A DNA stretch of 64,000 nt from Peptostreptococcaceae bacterium oral taxon 113 str. W5053 (GCA_000467935.1 KI259812.1:94817-158816); one strand, 5' to 3'; numbered from the stretch's first letter, positions 1 through 9,109 are shown. The notes: a model not told the origin generated them from the sequence alone. Program-made: numbers and translations.

Positions 1-2
1 AG

Positions 3-1610
3 AAAGATATGGAAGCTCCCAAACCCATGGATCGGGTACTTTGCGGAGATGTAGGCTATGGGAAAACGGAAGTGGCTCTTCGTGCAGCGTTTAAAGCGAT
101 TTTAGACGGTAAACAGGTGGCTTTTCTGGTTCCTACCACGATATTGGCGGAACAACATTATCGTACGGCTTTGGAACGTTTTGCCAAACAAGGGGTGGAA
201 GTAGAAATGCTCAGTCGTTTTCGGACTCCTTCCAAACAAAAAGAGATTATGAAACGAGCGCAAGAAGGTCAAGTGGATTTGATTATCGGAACTCATCGCC
301 TTTTATCCAAGGATATGAAATATAAGGATTTGGGACTTTTGATTATCGACGAAGAGCAGCGCTTCGGCGTAAGACATAAAGAAAAAATTAAAAGTGTTCA
401 GGAAAAAGTCGATGTCTTGACCTTGTCCGCCACTCCTATTCCAAGGACATTACAAATGGGTTTGGTAGGGATTCGAGATATGAGTTATCTGACAGAACCG
501 CCGGGAGAGCGATTCCCGGTAACCACCTATGTAACCGAATTTCACGAAAATCTAATTGCGCAGGCACTACGTCGGGAATTGGATCGGAAGGGGCAGGTTT
601 ATTTTGTTTATAATAATGTGGCACAGATGGAGAAAATGTATCAACGAATTTACGCGATGGTGCCCGGTGCGAAAATTGCTATCGGTCACGGTCAAATGTC
701 GGAACGGGAACTGGAAAAAGTGATGCGTTCCTTTGTGGATGGAGAAATCGATATTTTACTTTGCTCGACCATTATCGAGACGGGCATGGACATTCATAAT
801 GTAAACACATTGGTTATTTACGAAGCGGATCGAATGGGATTAAGTCAACTCTATCAGCTAAAGGGTAGAATCGGTCGGGGAAATCGTGCAGGCTATGCGT
901 ATTTTACCTATCCTGAGGGAAAAGTTTTAACGGAAATCGCCCAAAAAAGATTATTAGCCATTCGAGATTTCACCGCTTTCGGTTCCGGATTTAAAATCGC
1001 CATGCGGGATTTGGAACTGCGCGGAGCGGGGAATCTTTTAGGTGAAAGTCAAAGCGGACATATTGAAGCCATCGGCTATGAACTGTATGTGAAATATATG
1101 GAGCAGGCTTTGAAAAAAGTCAAAGGGGAAGAGATTGTACCCGAAGAAAAAGAGTTTACCGTAGAATTGGCGGTAGATGCCTATATTCCGACAGAATATA
1201 TTTCGGACATGGATCAAAAATTGGAGATGTATAAAAAAATTGCGGATATCGGAAGTGTAGAGGACAAAGAACGGCTGTACGAGGAAATGACCGACCGATT
1301 TTCCGAGGTGCCGTCCTGTGTAGTTAATTTAATGGAAATCGCCTACTTAAAGGTTTTAGGGAAAGAAGCAGGCTTTACTTCGATTAAAGGAAATAGGGAT
1401 ACATTGACTTTCCATTGGGATACGATTGAAGCTTGTAAACCTTTGATGGTGGCGGAACTAAATCATATCTTAAAGGATAAAATTCACTTTGCACTGACAC
1501 AAAAGCCGTCGGTACAGATTAAAATAAACAAAAACGCTTTAAATACGGCATCTGATTTTTTGGGGCTGGTCAATCGGATAAAAAGTGGTATAATGAAAAA
1601 GAATTCTTAA
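3..1610 (+). CDS. mfd: Transcription-repair coupling factor Mfd, C-terminal part (5' end outside window)
   Basis: ATP-dependent translocase that removes stalled RNA polymerase from damaged DNA and recruits UvrA. The frame is open from the window edge, so only the last roughly 535 residues of a protein usually 1,100-1,200 long are present. Visible: Walker A GDVGYGKTE, the DEEQ box (IIDEEQRFG), motif III SATPIPRTLQ, the RecG/Mfd-type QLKGRIGRGNRAGYAYF motif VI region, and the C-terminal TRCF domain. The first ATG is internal, not a start. The next gene follows 15 bp after the stop with its own ribosome site, so the two probably share a transcript. This is the usual place of mfd in the Bacillus/Clostridium mfd-ftsH block. 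Confidence 0.97.
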   Translation, partial: KDMEAPKPMDRVLCGDVGYGKTEVALRAAFKAILDGKQVAFLVPTTILAEQHYRTALERFAKQGVEVEMLSRFRTPSKQKEIMKRAQEGQVDLIIGTHRLLSKDMKYKDLGLLIIDEEQRFGVRHKEKIKSVQEKVDVLTLSATPIPRTLQMGLVGIRDMSYLTEPPGERFPVTTYVTEFHENLIAQALRRELDRKGQVYFVYNNVAQMEKMYQRIYAMVPGAKIAIGHGQMSERELEKVMRSFVDGEIDILLCSTIIETGMDIHNVNTLVIYEADRMGLSQLYQLKGRIGRGNRAGYAYFTYPEGKVLTEIAQKRLLAIRDFTAFGSGFKIAMRDLELRGAGNLLGESQSGHIEAIGYELYVKYMEQALKKVKGEEIVPEEKEFTVELAVDAYIPTEYISDMDQKLEMYKKIADIGSVEDKERLYEEMTDRFSEVPSCVVNLMEIAYLKVLGKEAGFTSIKGNRDTLTFHWDTIEACKPLMVAELNHILKDKIHFALTQKPSVQIKINKNALNTASDFLGLVNRIKSGIMKKNS

Positions 1611-1625
1611 AAAGGAGTGAATTTT

Positions 1626-2639
1626 ATGAAGAAAAAAATTATGTTGTTGGCGTTCGTAGCGACATTGCTATTAACTTCTTGTAGCGGAAAGGGAAGTACT
1701 GCGTCAACTTCTGAACAAGTGACAGGAGAACAGGTAACGGGAGAACAGGCAACGGGAGAACAAAACCAACAGCTTCCGGAGAACATGAGTTATGCAAAAC
1801 TTCCGGAAGATGTGGCTATACGTGTTGACGGCGAAGATATAAAAAAAGCGGATGTGGACTTTTTTTATAATATCGTCAGAAAACAGGCTATAGCAGACTC
1901 AGGGGGAGAAGAGGCTTTAAAGAAGATCGGACCTACCGGGGTATCCTTGGAAGATTATATTAAACAAATGGCCAATGAAAGAATGATTATGTTCCATTTG
2001 ATGAAGAAAGAAAATCCTTCTTTAACCGTTAAGGATGAAGATGTGGACAAAAAGTTAAAAGAAATCGAAAAGGATGAAGGAAAGGATAAATTGGAAAAGG
2101 ATCTCAAAGAAGCAGGCATCAGTTTAGACGAATGTAAATTCCTCATTAAACAAAGCCTGTATGAAGAGGCGTTTTATGCAGATTATTTTAAGAAGAATCC
2201 GATTTCCGAAGAACAGATCAAATCCGTTTTTGTAATGCGTCTTGAAGAGATGCCGACTCATCATGCAAAACATATTTTGGTTGAGACCGAGGAAGAAGCC
2301 AAGGCCATCTTAAAAGATTTGGAAGCCGGTAAAGATTTTGCAGAAATCGCGAAAGAAAAATCCAAAGATCCGGGAAGTGCAGATCGCGGAGGAGATTTAG
2401 GATTTAATGCACCTAAACTGTTTGTCCCGGAATTTGCCGACGCATTGAAAAAGTTGGAAGTAGGAAAAATCAGCGATCCTGTGAAGACTCAATTCGGATA
2501 TCACATTATTAAATTGGAGGAGAAAAAAGAGAATTACGAAGACTTTAAAGAACAGATTCAAGCGCAAATGGAAAAAGAAAGTTACAATGCGTATATTTTA
2601 GGAATTTTCAAGAAAGCAAAAATTGAGTTGGCAAAATAA
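1626..2639 (+). CDS. PrsA/SurA-like exported peptidyl-prolyl isomerase lipoprotein
   Basis: 337 residues. A lipoprotein signal (LLLTSCSG, Cys about 19) is followed by a linker, an N-terminal SurA-like helical chaperone region, and a parvulin (PpiC) domain at about residues 210-310 (HAKHILVETEEEA ... DRGGDLGFN ... VGKISDPVKTQFGYHIIKLEE). It probably folds secreted proteins at the outer face of the membrane. ATG 1626 is chosen over an upstream in-frame GTG at 1617 because AAGGAG at 1612-1617 would overlap the GTG but sits 8 nt from the ATG. Just after the lipid-anchor Cys the linker carries a 15-bp tandem repeat encoding three to four copies of TGEQ(V/A). Confidence 0.9.
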   Translation: MKKKIMLLAFVATLLLTSCSGKGSTASTSEQVTGEQVTGEQATGEQNQQLPENMSYAKLPEDVAIRVDGEDIKKADVDFFYNIVRKQAIADSGGEEALKKIGPTGVSLEDYIKQMANERMIMFHLMKKENPSLTVKDEDVDKKLKEIEKDEGKDKLEKDLKEAGISLDECKFLIKQSLYEEAFYADYFKKNPISEEQIKSVFVMRLEEMPTHHAKHILVETEEEAKAILKDLEAGKDFAEIAKEKSKDPGSADRGGDLGFNAPKLFVPEFADALKKLEVGKISDPVKTQFGYHIIKLEEKKENYEDFKEQIQAQMEKESYNAYILGIFKKAKIELAK

Positions 2640-2664
2640 AATCCGTATTTTTTGATGAAAACAC

Positions 2665-2693
2665 TTGAAAAATAGACATTTTCCTATTATAAT
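2665..2693 (+). promoter_or_regulatory. Sigma-A promoter of the HU gene
   Basis: TTGAAA (2665-2670), 17-bp spacer, TATAAT (2688-2693). It lies in the 129-bp gap before the HU gene, leaving a 5' leader of about 65 nt. Typical of a strong constitutive promoter. Confidence 0.7.
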
Positions 2694-2768
2694 AAAAGGG
2701 AACACAAAAGAAATCCTAAAAATGTGTATTTTAGGGAGTCTTTAAAAATGTAAGGAGGATTTTTTATC

Positions 2769-3047
2769 ATGAACAAAGCAGAATTACTTGCAAGTATGGC
2801 AGAAAAAAGCGAATTAAGCAAAAAAGATGTTGAAAAGGCTTTAAACGCTTTCTTAGAAACAGTAGAAGAAGCATTAGTTAAAGGAGAAAAGGTTCAATTA
2901 GTGCGTTTCGGTACATTTGAAACTCGCAGCAGAAAAGCTCGTGAGGGGAGAAACCCAAGAGATCCGCAACAAGTGATTGAGATTCCGGCATCCAAAGCTC
3001 CGGTATTCAAAGCCGGTAAATCTTTAAAAGAAGCTGTTAACAAATAA
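2769..3047 (+). CDS. hup: HU family DNA-binding protein
   Basis: 92 residues, full length for HU. It is a homodimeric nucleoid protein that bends DNA. The diagnostic segment is present: VRFGTFETRSRKAREGRNPRDPQ (DNA-binding beta arm with the RNP tip), preceded by the helical dimer core and ending in PVFKAGKSLKEAVN. Strong ribosome site AAGGAGG about 10 nt before the ATG. It has its own promoter and a strong terminator, so it can be made at high level independently of neighbours. Confidence 0.97.
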   Translation: MNKAELLASMAEKSELSKKDVEKALNAFLETVEEALVKGEKVQLVRFGTFETRSRKAREGRNPRDPQQVIEIPASKAPVFKAGKSLKEAVNK

Positions 3048-3058
3048 GAAGTTATTAA

Positions 3059-3084
3059 ATAGAGCCGAAAGGCTCTATTTTTTT
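3059..3084 (+). terminator. Rho-independent terminator after hup
   Basis: Perfect 8-bp stem ATAGAGCC/GGCTCTAT with a GAAA tetraloop, then seven T. The T tract runs directly into the ribosome site of rqcP, so part of the transcription may read through. Confidence 0.9.
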
Positions 3085-3096
3085 AGGTGGTGAACA

Positions 3097-3336
3097 ATGA
3101 GATTAGATAAGTTTTTAAAAAATGCAAGATTAATTAAACGTAGAACCATTGCAAAAGAGGCCTGCGAAAGCGGAAATATTTTTTTAAACGATAAACAGGC
3201 CAAAGCCGGTGCCGAAGTCAAAGAGGGTGACACGATAAGAATTGTTTTCGGGCAACGAGAACTTCGAGGGGAGATTATGGAAATTATCGAAAACCCGAGA
3301 AAAGAAGACGCAGATAGAATGTTTCGACCGGATTAG
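3097..3336 (+). CDS. rqcP: S4-domain protein RqcP (YabO/Hsp15-like)
   Basis: 79 residues. Small S4 RNA-binding protein (MRLDKFLKNARLIKRRTIAKEAC, then IFLNDKQAKAG and the EVKEGDTIRI turn). In Bacillus subtilis RqcP works with RqcH in adding alanine tails to stalled nascent chains on 50S subunits. Ribosome site GGTGG precedes the ATG. Neighbours agree: in Bacillus yabO is followed by yabP, yabQ, divIC and yabR. Here yabP and yabQ (spore-related) are missing and divIC follows at once. Confidence 0.9.
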   Translation: MRLDKFLKNARLIKRRTIAKEACESGNIFLNDKQAKAGAEVKEGDTIRIVFGQRELRGEIMEIIENPRKEDADRMFRPD

Positions 3337-3337
3337 C

Positions 3338-3366
3338 TTGAAATTATAAGGAATTTTGCCTATAAT
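3338..3366 (+). promoter_or_regulatory. Sigma-A promoter of divIC
   Basis: TTGAAA (3338-3343), 17-bp spacer, TATAAT (3361-3366); ATG follows 26 bp further on. The -35 box begins just after the rqcP stop codon. Confidence 0.65.
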
Positions 3367-3391
3367 TAGAGCATAAAAGAGAGGGACTGCT

Positions 3392-3847
3392 ATGCAAAGA
3401 CAAAATTCAAGATCAAGAAAAAAACAGTCGCCTCCGAAGAAAAGAGGATCGAGGACGGTTCAGCAGGAAAACAGTTCGAAAAGACCCCTGACTTTGGAGG
3501 AGCGAGAACATCGTAGGAAAATGATGACCGGGAAGAGATCGAAACGAAGAAAACGCAATGTACTTCCGGTTGTAGTTCTTTTAATGCTTGCCATTTATTT
3601 GGTGTATAGCTATATCAATCAATCTTTCCGCTTATCCAAATTAAGGCAGGAGAAGGAACATTTGGAGATGCAAAAAGTAGTTCTTCAAAAAGAAATCGAA
3701 ACTTTAAAATTGGATTATGCCAACAAAGACAGTCTGGATTTCGTCGAAAAAATCGCCCGTGAAAAACTGGGAATGATTAAGTCCAATGAACAGATTTATA
3801 TTGATATCAATCACAGTCCCAACAAGCCGGAAGGGGCAACGCCTTAA
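3392..3847 (+). CDS. divIC: Septum formation initiator, FtsB/DivIC family
   Basis: 151 residues. Strongly basic cytoplasmic tail (about 1-52), one membrane helix (about 54-72, VLPVVVLLMLAIYLVYSYI), an extracytoplasmic leucine-zipper-like coiled coil (about 78-115) and the short conserved KIAREKLGMIK segment. In the divisome it pairs with FtsL and activates septal peptidoglycan synthesis. The basic tail is longer than in many homologues. Position between rqcP and the S1 gene matches Bacillus divIC. FtsL and FtsB share this build, but context favours DivIC. Confidence 0.87.
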   Translation: MQRQNSRSRKKQSPPKKRGSRTVQQENSSKRPLTLEEREHRRKMMTGKRSKRRKRNVLPVVVLLMLAIYLVYSYINQSFRLSKLRQEKEHLEMQKVVLQKEIETLKLDYANKDSLDFVEKIAREKLGMIKSNEQIYIDINHSPNKPEGATP

Positions 3848-3854
3848 GAGGATG

Positions 3855-3887
3855 GAGAGAAGAATTTTTCTTCTCTCTATATTTTAT
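3855..3887 (+). terminator. Stem-loop after divIC, probable weak terminator
   Basis: 10-bp stem GAGAGAAGAA/TTCTTCTCTC with a three-T loop, followed by an AT-rich, not purely T tail. Termination is likely but may be leaky. Confidence 0.5.
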
Positions 3888-3906
3888 GGAAATAAAGCCG
3901 TTTCTC

Positions 3907-3935
3907 TTGCTTCCTTAACAGAAATCGTTTATACT
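3907..3935 (+). promoter_or_regulatory. Probable sigma-A promoter of the S1-domain gene
   Basis: TTGCTT (3907-3912), 17-bp spacer, TATACT (3930-3935), 37 bp before the ATG at 3972. Confidence 0.5.
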
Positions 3936-3971
3936 ATATTCAATTAGAAATCAGGAGGGAGTATTGTTTTT

Positions 3972-4385
3972 ATGCCATTTCAAGTGGGAGATATTATCAT
4001 CGGTCACATTAGCGGGATTACAAAATTTGGAGCATTTGTGTCTTTGGAAGAAGGAAAAAACGGATTAATACATATCAGTGAAATTTCAAAAAATTATGTG
4101 GAAAAAGTGGAGGATTATGTTAAAAAGGGAGATGAAGTCAAGGTCAAAGTGCTTACCATCGGGAATGATGGAAAAATCAGTCTTTCTCTTCGCCAAGCTC
4201 AAGTGCCGAAAACGGAAACTCTCAAAGCAAAGCAACATCTTCCTGTAGAAAAAATGGAATGGATGCAAAAAAAAGAAGTCAAGTCTTCCTTTGAGGATAA
4301 ATTGGAAAAGTTTTTAAAAGAAAGCAATGAACGTTATGACCAAATCCGATCTCGAGAGGGAAAGAAAACAGGTCATCGCTATTAA
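3972..4385 (+). CDS. S1 RNA-binding domain protein (YabR-like)
   Basis: 137 residues. One S1 OB-fold domain at about residues 3-72 (FQVGDIIIGHISGITKFGAF ... GLIHISEIS ... GDEVKVKVLTI ... ISLSLRQ), then a basic, probably disordered tail. Same build and position as Bacillus YabR, a general RNA-binding protein of uncertain role. The final codons overlap nothing real: an in-frame extension of the next gene covers its 3' end, but that gene has its own start at 4432. Confidence 0.88.
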   Translation: MPFQVGDIIIGHISGITKFGAFVSLEEGKNGLIHISEISKNYVEKVEDYVKKGDEVKVKVLTIGNDGKISLSLRQAQVPKTETLKAKQHLPVEKMEWMQKKEVKSSFEDKLEKFLKESNERYDQIRSREGKKTGHRY

Positions 4386-4389
4386 AAAG

Positions 4390-4418
4390 AAACCGGATGC
4401 ACCGGTTTTTCTTTTTTT
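4390..4418 (+). terminator. Terminator between S1 gene and tilS
   Basis: 7-bp stem AAACCGG/CCGGTTT with a 5-nt loop, followed by TTCTTTTTTT. It ends three bases before the ribosome site of tilS. Confidence 0.75.
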
Positions 4419-4431
4419 GGAAGGAGCAAAT

Positions 4432-5772
4432 ATGGAAAAGAGATTTTTAGAAAAATTAAAACACTGGAATATCTCGGAAAAGGATCATATTTATTTAGGG
4501 GCTTCCGGTGGCGGAGATTCACAAGCCTTATTGCTTTTGCTTTTATCCGCCCAAAAAGAAATTCCATTTCAATTAAGCCTTTTGCATGTTCATCACGGTT
4601 TACGGAATACGGCGGATCGAGACGAAGCGTTTGTATGTGCCTTTGCAGAAAAACATCATCTCTCCCTTCGAATTTTTCATGGGGATGTGGCAAATTTGGC
4701 GAAAGAAGAAGGACTATCCATTGAAGAAGCCGCCAGAGATTTTCGATGTGCGCTTTTTCTGGAAGTTTTGGAAGAAAATGAAAGGAATAAAGTTTTTTTG
4801 GCTCATCACAAGCAAGATCAGGCGGAAACGGTGCTTATGCGTATGGTCAGAGGAAGCGGTATCCCGGGATTGACCGGCATGACACCGATTCGGGGACGGT
4901 TTTACAGACCTCTTTTGGAAACTTCCAAAGAAGAACTTTTGTCCTATTTAAAAGAAAAAGGAGAGAGTTTTTGTTATGACGAAACCAACGATTCGGATTT
5001 TGCCCTTCGAAACAAATTAAGGCATCACATCTTCCCCTATTTGGAAAGTATCAATCCGAAAGTGGTGGAAAATCTTTGTAGATTATCCGTCAACGCCAAA
5101 GAAATGTGGGCGTTGATTCAGGAAATTATGGAAGAGGAGAAAAAGCGGGGCGTTCAGGATATTTTCGGTTGGACTTTTCAAAGACGGCGCTTTTTGGATT
5201 TTTCTTCAGCCAAGGCTCATGCTTTCCTGCACGGTTTACTTCACGAAAAACTTTTTAAGGGCATCAGTAGAGAGCAAATTCTTTTTTGGGAAGAACTCAT
5301 CCGACGAGGAGAGGGAGAGAACAGCCATGGGAAAATGCAGCTTTATGTGAATCGAGATTCTTATTTTATCGGTGAAAAATGCGACTATCCCCCTTATGAA
5401 GTGTCTCTTGAAAAAAAGAATGTGGAGATTCCCTTTTCATCATTGATTTTATGGGTAAAATCATCTAATATAGAAGAGATGAGGTCTTTTCCGCCGAACG
5501 AACACAGAATTTATGCGGATAAAGATAAATTGGAAAAGTTCACGCTCAGAAACCGCAGAAAGGGAGATGTTTTTTCGCCTTTCGGATTTTCCGGAACGAA
5601 AAAGCTGAAGGATTTTTTTATCGATGAAAAAATTCCCTACTGGAAGCGGGATGCCATACCCCTTCTATGTTCGGGAAAAGAGATTTTGTGGATACCCGGA
5701 TATCGTCGTTCGGATAAGGCATTGGTTGATGAGGAAACAAAAGAAATTGTTTGTGTAGAAGAAAGAAGGTAA
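4432..5772 (+). CDS. tilS: tRNA(Ile)-lysidine synthase TilS
   Basis: 446 residues. It uses ATP and lysine to turn C34 of the CAU-anticodon tRNA-Ile into lysidine, changing both amino acid and codon identity; essential. The PP-loop SGGGDS is at about residues 25-30, followed by LHVHHGLR and AHHKQDQAETVLMR segments; the C-terminal TilS domain ends the protein (RNRRKGDVFSPFGFSGTKKLKDFFIDEKIP). Start ATG 4432 is set by AAGGAG at 4421-4426; an in-frame extension upstream to 4327 overlaps the S1 gene and runs through a terminator. hpt follows 6 bp after the stop, the usual order. Confidence 0.96.
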   Translation: MEKRFLEKLKHWNISEKDHIYLGASGGGDSQALLLLLLSAQKEIPFQLSLLHVHHGLRNTADRDEAFVCAFAEKHHLSLRIFHGDVANLAKEEGLSIEEAARDFRCALFLEVLEENERNKVFLAHHKQDQAETVLMRMVRGSGIPGLTGMTPIRGRFYRPLLETSKEELLSYLKEKGESFCYDETNDSDFALRNKLRHHIFPYLESINPKVVENLCRLSVNAKEMWALIQEIMEEEKKRGVQDIFGWTFQRRRFLDFSSAKAHAFLHGLLHEKLFKGISREQILFWEELIRRGEGENSHGKMQLYVNRDSYFIGEKCDYPPYEVSLEKKNVEIPFSSLILWVKSSNIEEMRSFPPNEHRIYADKDKLEKFTLRNRRKGDVFSPFGFSGTKKLKDFFIDEKIPYWKRDAIPLLCSGKEILWIPGYRRSDKALVDEETKEIVCVEERR

Positions 5773-5778
5773 AAGGAA

Positions 5779-6327
5779 ATGGAAAATTGGGCAGAACATT
5801 TAGAATGTACCTTAATCGATGAGGAAAGTCTGCAAAAGCGGATACATGAGCTTGGGGAAGAGATTACACGAGATTATGAGGGTAAAGACTTGGTATTAAT
5901 CGGTATTCTTAAAGGAAGTATTATGTTCTTGTCGGATCTTTGCAAGGAAATCCCTTTGTCATTGGCGATGGATTTTATGAGTGTGTCCAGCTATGGCAAT
6001 CGCAGTGAATCCAGCGGAGTCGTGAGAATTTTGAAAGACTTGGATCAAAACATTGAAAATAAAGATGTATTGATTGTAGAAGATATTATCGACAGCGGAC
6101 TGACTTTAAGCTATTTAAGGGACAATCTAAGTCATCGGGGGCCAAGGTCCATTCAAATCTGTACACTTTTGGACAAACCGGATCGTCGGGTGGCCAAAGA
6201 TATCCACGTAAATTACTGCGGTTTTATTATCCCGGACAAATTTGTGGTGGGATACGGCTTGGACTTTTCGGAAAAATATAGAAATATTCCCTTTATCGGA
6301 GCATTGAAAAGAGAGCTTTACGAATAA
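5779..6327 (+). CDS. hpt: Hypoxanthine phosphoribosyltransferase
   Basis: 182 residues, standard length. It converts hypoxanthine/guanine and PRPP to IMP/GMP in purine salvage. PRPP-binding motif VLIVEDIIDSGLTL at about residues 96-109; purine-site region KFVVGYGLDFSEKYRN near the end. It starts 6 bp after tilS and is surely co-transcribed with it. Confidence 0.96.
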   Translation: MENWAEHLECTLIDEESLQKRIHELGEEITRDYEGKDLVLIGILKGSIMFLSDLCKEIPLSLAMDFMSVSSYGNRSESSGVVRILKDLDQNIENKDVLIVEDIIDSGLTLSYLRDNLSHRGPRSIQICTLLDKPDRRVAKDIHVNYCGFIIPDKFVVGYGLDFSEKYRNIPFIGALKRELYE

Positions 6328-6334
6328 AATAAGA

Positions 6335-6363
6335 TTGAAGGAAGAATTCTTCAATGGTATAAT
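6335..6363 (+). promoter_or_regulatory. Sigma-A promoter of ftsH
   Basis: TTGAAG (6335-6340), exactly 17 bp, TATAAT (6358-6363), 33 bp before the ftsH start. It gives ftsH expression independent of tilS-hpt. Confidence 0.7.
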
Positions 6364-6396
6364 AGAATTTATCGTTTAGAAAGGAGGAAATAGATT

Positions 6397-8355
6397 TTGA
6401 AAAGACTTTTACGCGGTTCCTATTTCTATATCATTTTATTGGTACTCCTGATTGCCTTTGTCGTGTATCAAGGTCGTAATATTCCCAAAGTGGAAGAAAA
6501 ACGTCTGGATCAGTTTGTGGCAGATATCCAAGAAAGAAAAATAGAAAAATTAACTCTACGCGGTCCCTATGTGGATGGCGTATTAAAAGGAAGTAAAACA
6601 GAATTTAGCGTATATCTTCCGGAAGAAATGCGTGTGACTTTTTATCCGGATTATTTAAAAGAACTGGTTGAAAACAAAGAGATAAAACTGGGGGCGGAAC
6701 CGCCGCCACAACGTCCTTGGTATATGGATATTATTCCTTATCTTATCACCTTTGTTCTGCTCGGAGGGATATGGTTTGTCTTTATGAATCGTTCTCAAGG
6801 AGGCAATGCGGGGGTAATGAATTTCGGAAAATCCAAAGCTCGTTTGAATCGTGAAGACGGCCCTAGAATTACTTTTAACGACGTGGCGGGGTTAAAGGAA
6901 GAAAAAGAAGAACTTTATGAAATCGTCGATTTCTTAAAGAATCCGAAAAAATATATTGCCTTGGGAGCCAGAATTCCCAAAGGGGTATTGATGGTCGGCC
7001 CTCCGGGAACCGGAAAGACCTACTTGACCAAAGCCGTAGCGGGAGAAGCGGATGTACCCTTCTTCAGCATCAGCGGTTCCGACTTTGTGGAAATGTTTGT
7101 CGGCGTGGGCGCATCCCGCGTCAGAGATTTGTTCCAACAGGCAAAACGTAATTCGCCCTGTATTGTATTTATCGATGAAATTGATGCTGTCGGACGACGC
7201 AGAGGTGCAGGCCTTGGCGGCGGACACGACGAAAGGGAACAAACGTTGAACCAATTATTGGTTGAAATGGACGGTTTCGGCACCAATGAAGGCATTATCA
7301 TCATTGCAGCCACCAACCGCCCGGATATTTTGGATCCGGCAATTTTAAGACCGGGACGTTTTGACCGTCAAGTCTTCGTAGGACTTCCCGACTTAAAAGC
7401 TCGTGAAGAAATTTTAGGGGTACACGTACGCAATAAAAAGTTGGCAGCCGATGTGAGCTTGGCAGCCATTGCCAAACGAACCACCGGGTTTACACCGGCA
7501 GACTTGGAAAATTTAACCAATGAAGCGGCTCTGTTGGCGGCAAGACAAAATCAAACGGCGATAACGGCGGAAATTTTCGAAGAAGCGGCAATCAAAGTGG
7601 TTGCCGGACCGGAAAAGAAGAGTCGAGTGGTCATCGAAAAAGAACGCGTGCTTACGGCTTATCATGAATCCGGTCATGCAGTAACCTCAACTTTACTTCC
7701 GGACATGGATCCGGTACACATGATTACCATTGTACCTAGAGGACGCGCCGGCGGATTTACCGCCTATATTCCGGAAGAAGACCGAAGTTATATGACCAAA
7801 ACGGAAATGGAAAACGAATTAATATCCTTATTGGGAGGGCGTGCGGCGGAAGCGGTTATGTTGGACGATATTTCCACCGGAGCATCCAATGATATTGAAA
7901 GAGCCACCCAGCTTGCCCGCAGTATGGTTACCAAATACGGCATGAGTGAACGCTTGGGCACTTTGACGTACGGCTCCGATGAAGGAGAAGTTTTCTTAGG
8001 AAAAGAACTGGGGCATACGCGCACCTATAGCGAAGAAGTGGCGGGTCTGATTGACGAAGAAATCAAAAAGATTGTGGATCATGCCTATGACACGGCGATT
8101 AAACTTCTAAGTGACCATAAACAAATTCTTCACGGCTTGGCGAAAGCTCTGCTTGAAAAGGAAACCTTAAGAGAAGAAGAATACACGGCGCTTTTCCACG
8201 AACTCAAAGGAAAAACCGATGTGGAACCTCCTGTGGAATATTTCCGTGCAGTGAAAAAAAGCGGCGGCGTCAATGCTTATGAAGCCATCCAACAAGCCAA
8301 AGAGGCACAAATTTCATCGGAAAGAAGGGAAGACTTCAGAAGTACGGCAGAATAA
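6397..8355 (+). CDS. ftsH: ATP-dependent zinc metalloprotease FtsH
   Basis: 652 residues. Membrane-bound AAA+ protease that degrades misassembled membrane proteins and regulators. Two membrane helices (about 8-24 and 112-130) flank a short outer domain. Walker A GPPGTGKT and Walker B IVFIDEID lie in the AAA domain with second-region-of-homology [18 protein letters not shown]. The zinc site HESGH is at 423-427. The start is a TTG at 6397, fixed by AAGGAGG at 6381-6387 nine bases upstream; there is no nearby ATG. Last gene of the conserved block. Confidence 0.98.
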   Translation: MKRLLRGSYFYIILLVLLIAFVVYQGRNIPKVEEKRLDQFVADIQERKIEKLTLRGPYVDGVLKGSKTEFSVYLPEEMRVTFYPDYLKELVENKEIKLGAEPPPQRPWYMDIIPYLITFVLLGGIWFVFMNRSQGGNAGVMNFGKSKARLNREDGPRITFNDVAGLKEEKEELYEIVDFLKNPKKYIALGARIPKGVLMVGPPGTGKTYLTKAVAGEADVPFFSISGSDFVEMFVGVGASRVRDLFQQAKRNSPCIVFIDEIDAVGRRRGAGLGGGHDEREQTLNQLLVEMDGFGTNEGIIIIAATNRPDILDPAILRPGRFDRQVFVGLPDLKAREEILGVHVRNKKLAADVSLAAIAKRTTGFTPADLENLTNEAALLAARQNQTAITAEIFEEAAIKVVAGPEKKSRVVIEKERVLTAYHESGHAVTSTLLPDMDPVHMITIVPRGRAGGFTAYIPEEDRSYMTKTEMENELISLLGGRAAEAVMLDDISTGASNDIERATQLARSMVTKYGMSERLGTLTYGSDEGEVFLGKELGHTRTYSEEVAGLIDEEIKKIVDHAYDTAIKLLSDHKQILHGLAKALLEKETLREEEYTALFHELKGKTDVEPPVEYFRAVKKSGGVNAYEAIQQAKEAQISSERREDFRSTAE

Positions 8356-8365
8356 GAAACCGAAC

Positions 8366-8404
8366 AAACTAAGATTCTTGATCGACGGGAATCTTAGTTT
8401 TTTT
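8366..8404 (+). terminator. Terminator after ftsH
   Basis: Perfect 12-bp stem AAACTAAGATTC/GAATCTTAGTTT and T7 tail. Marks the end of the core block. Confidence 0.9.
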
Positions 8405-8575
8405 GTGGAGAAAAGAAAAGAGACCGGATGAAAAAACCATCCAAGAATATCCGAGGGGATTTTCAACCGTTGTTTTACCAACAAGAGAAGGGAGTCGTAA
8501 GAAAAATGCTCTCGAAGATTGATGTGGAGTAAAGAGATACATAGAGCAAGTTTTTTTATACAAAAGGACAATTTA

Positions 8576-8613
8576 AAAACCATTTTATCCTTTGGTCTCA
8601 ATAAAATGGTTTT
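8576..8613 (-). terminator. Terminator of the pncB-SDR-GNAT operon
   Basis: Perfect 13-bp stem AAAACCATTTTAT/ATAAAATGGTTTT with a 12-nt loop, 14 bp beyond the stop of the minus-strand GNAT gene. T-rich tail on the minus strand; it could also stop transcription from ftsH. The 170 bp between this and the ftsH terminator hold no gene I can support. Confidence 0.7.
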
Positions 8614-8626
8614 GTATGAACAGATT

Positions 8627-9109
8627 TTATCCGCTGACGGCGATTTTGCCCGGAGGTAGATTTTCCGTCAATGTTTTGATTAGAATTTGATTTTCCGGGA
8701 TGCCGTCCAAGGATTGAATGGGAAAATTGTCCAAGGTTTGATAGCCTCGTTTCAGATAGAAAGTGTTTCGGATGGTGAAGAGGGCTTTTGTGTCGGTATT
8801 TTGGATTGCTCTTTCTCCAAGGCTTAAGAGTTCGGTGCCGATTCCCTGTTTTCTGTATGCTTCTCCCACATAGAGAAGGTGAATTTTCATGCAGGGGATC
8901 AGGGCATTTTCTCCGATAAAGGGAACGGTAGAGATAAGAAGCCCTCCTCGAATCCGATGGTCGTCGACTTCATAGAATTCCATTTCCGGACGATAGGTGC
9001 AGGTTTTGCGAAGATGGTTTAATTTGTTCAAAAGTTCCTGTGGGAGTTTTTCCGCTTCAAAGAAGTTTCGGATTTGTTCCGAGAGTTTGGGCGTATAGTG
9101 TATAATCAT
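8627..9109 (-). CDS. GNAT family N-acetyltransferase
   Basis: 160 residues. Acetyl-CoA binding motif A is visible (LLYVGEAYRKQGIGTELLSLGERAI), preceded by a beta strand that carries PCMKI; the C-terminal part is short and strand-rich. Substrate unknown. Its start overlaps the stop of the SDR gene by 4 nt (ATGA), so the two are translationally coupled in an operon driven from pncB. No close link with NAD metabolism can be read from the sequence. Confidence 0.8.
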   Translation of the reverse strand: MIIHYTPKLSEQIRNFFEAEKLPQELLNKLNHLRKTCTYRPEMEFYEVDDHRIRGGLLISTVPFIGENALIPCMKIHLLYVGEAYRKQGIGTELLSLGERAIQNTDTKALFTIRNTFYLKRGYQTLDNFPIQSLDGIPENQILIKTLTENLPPGKIAVSG

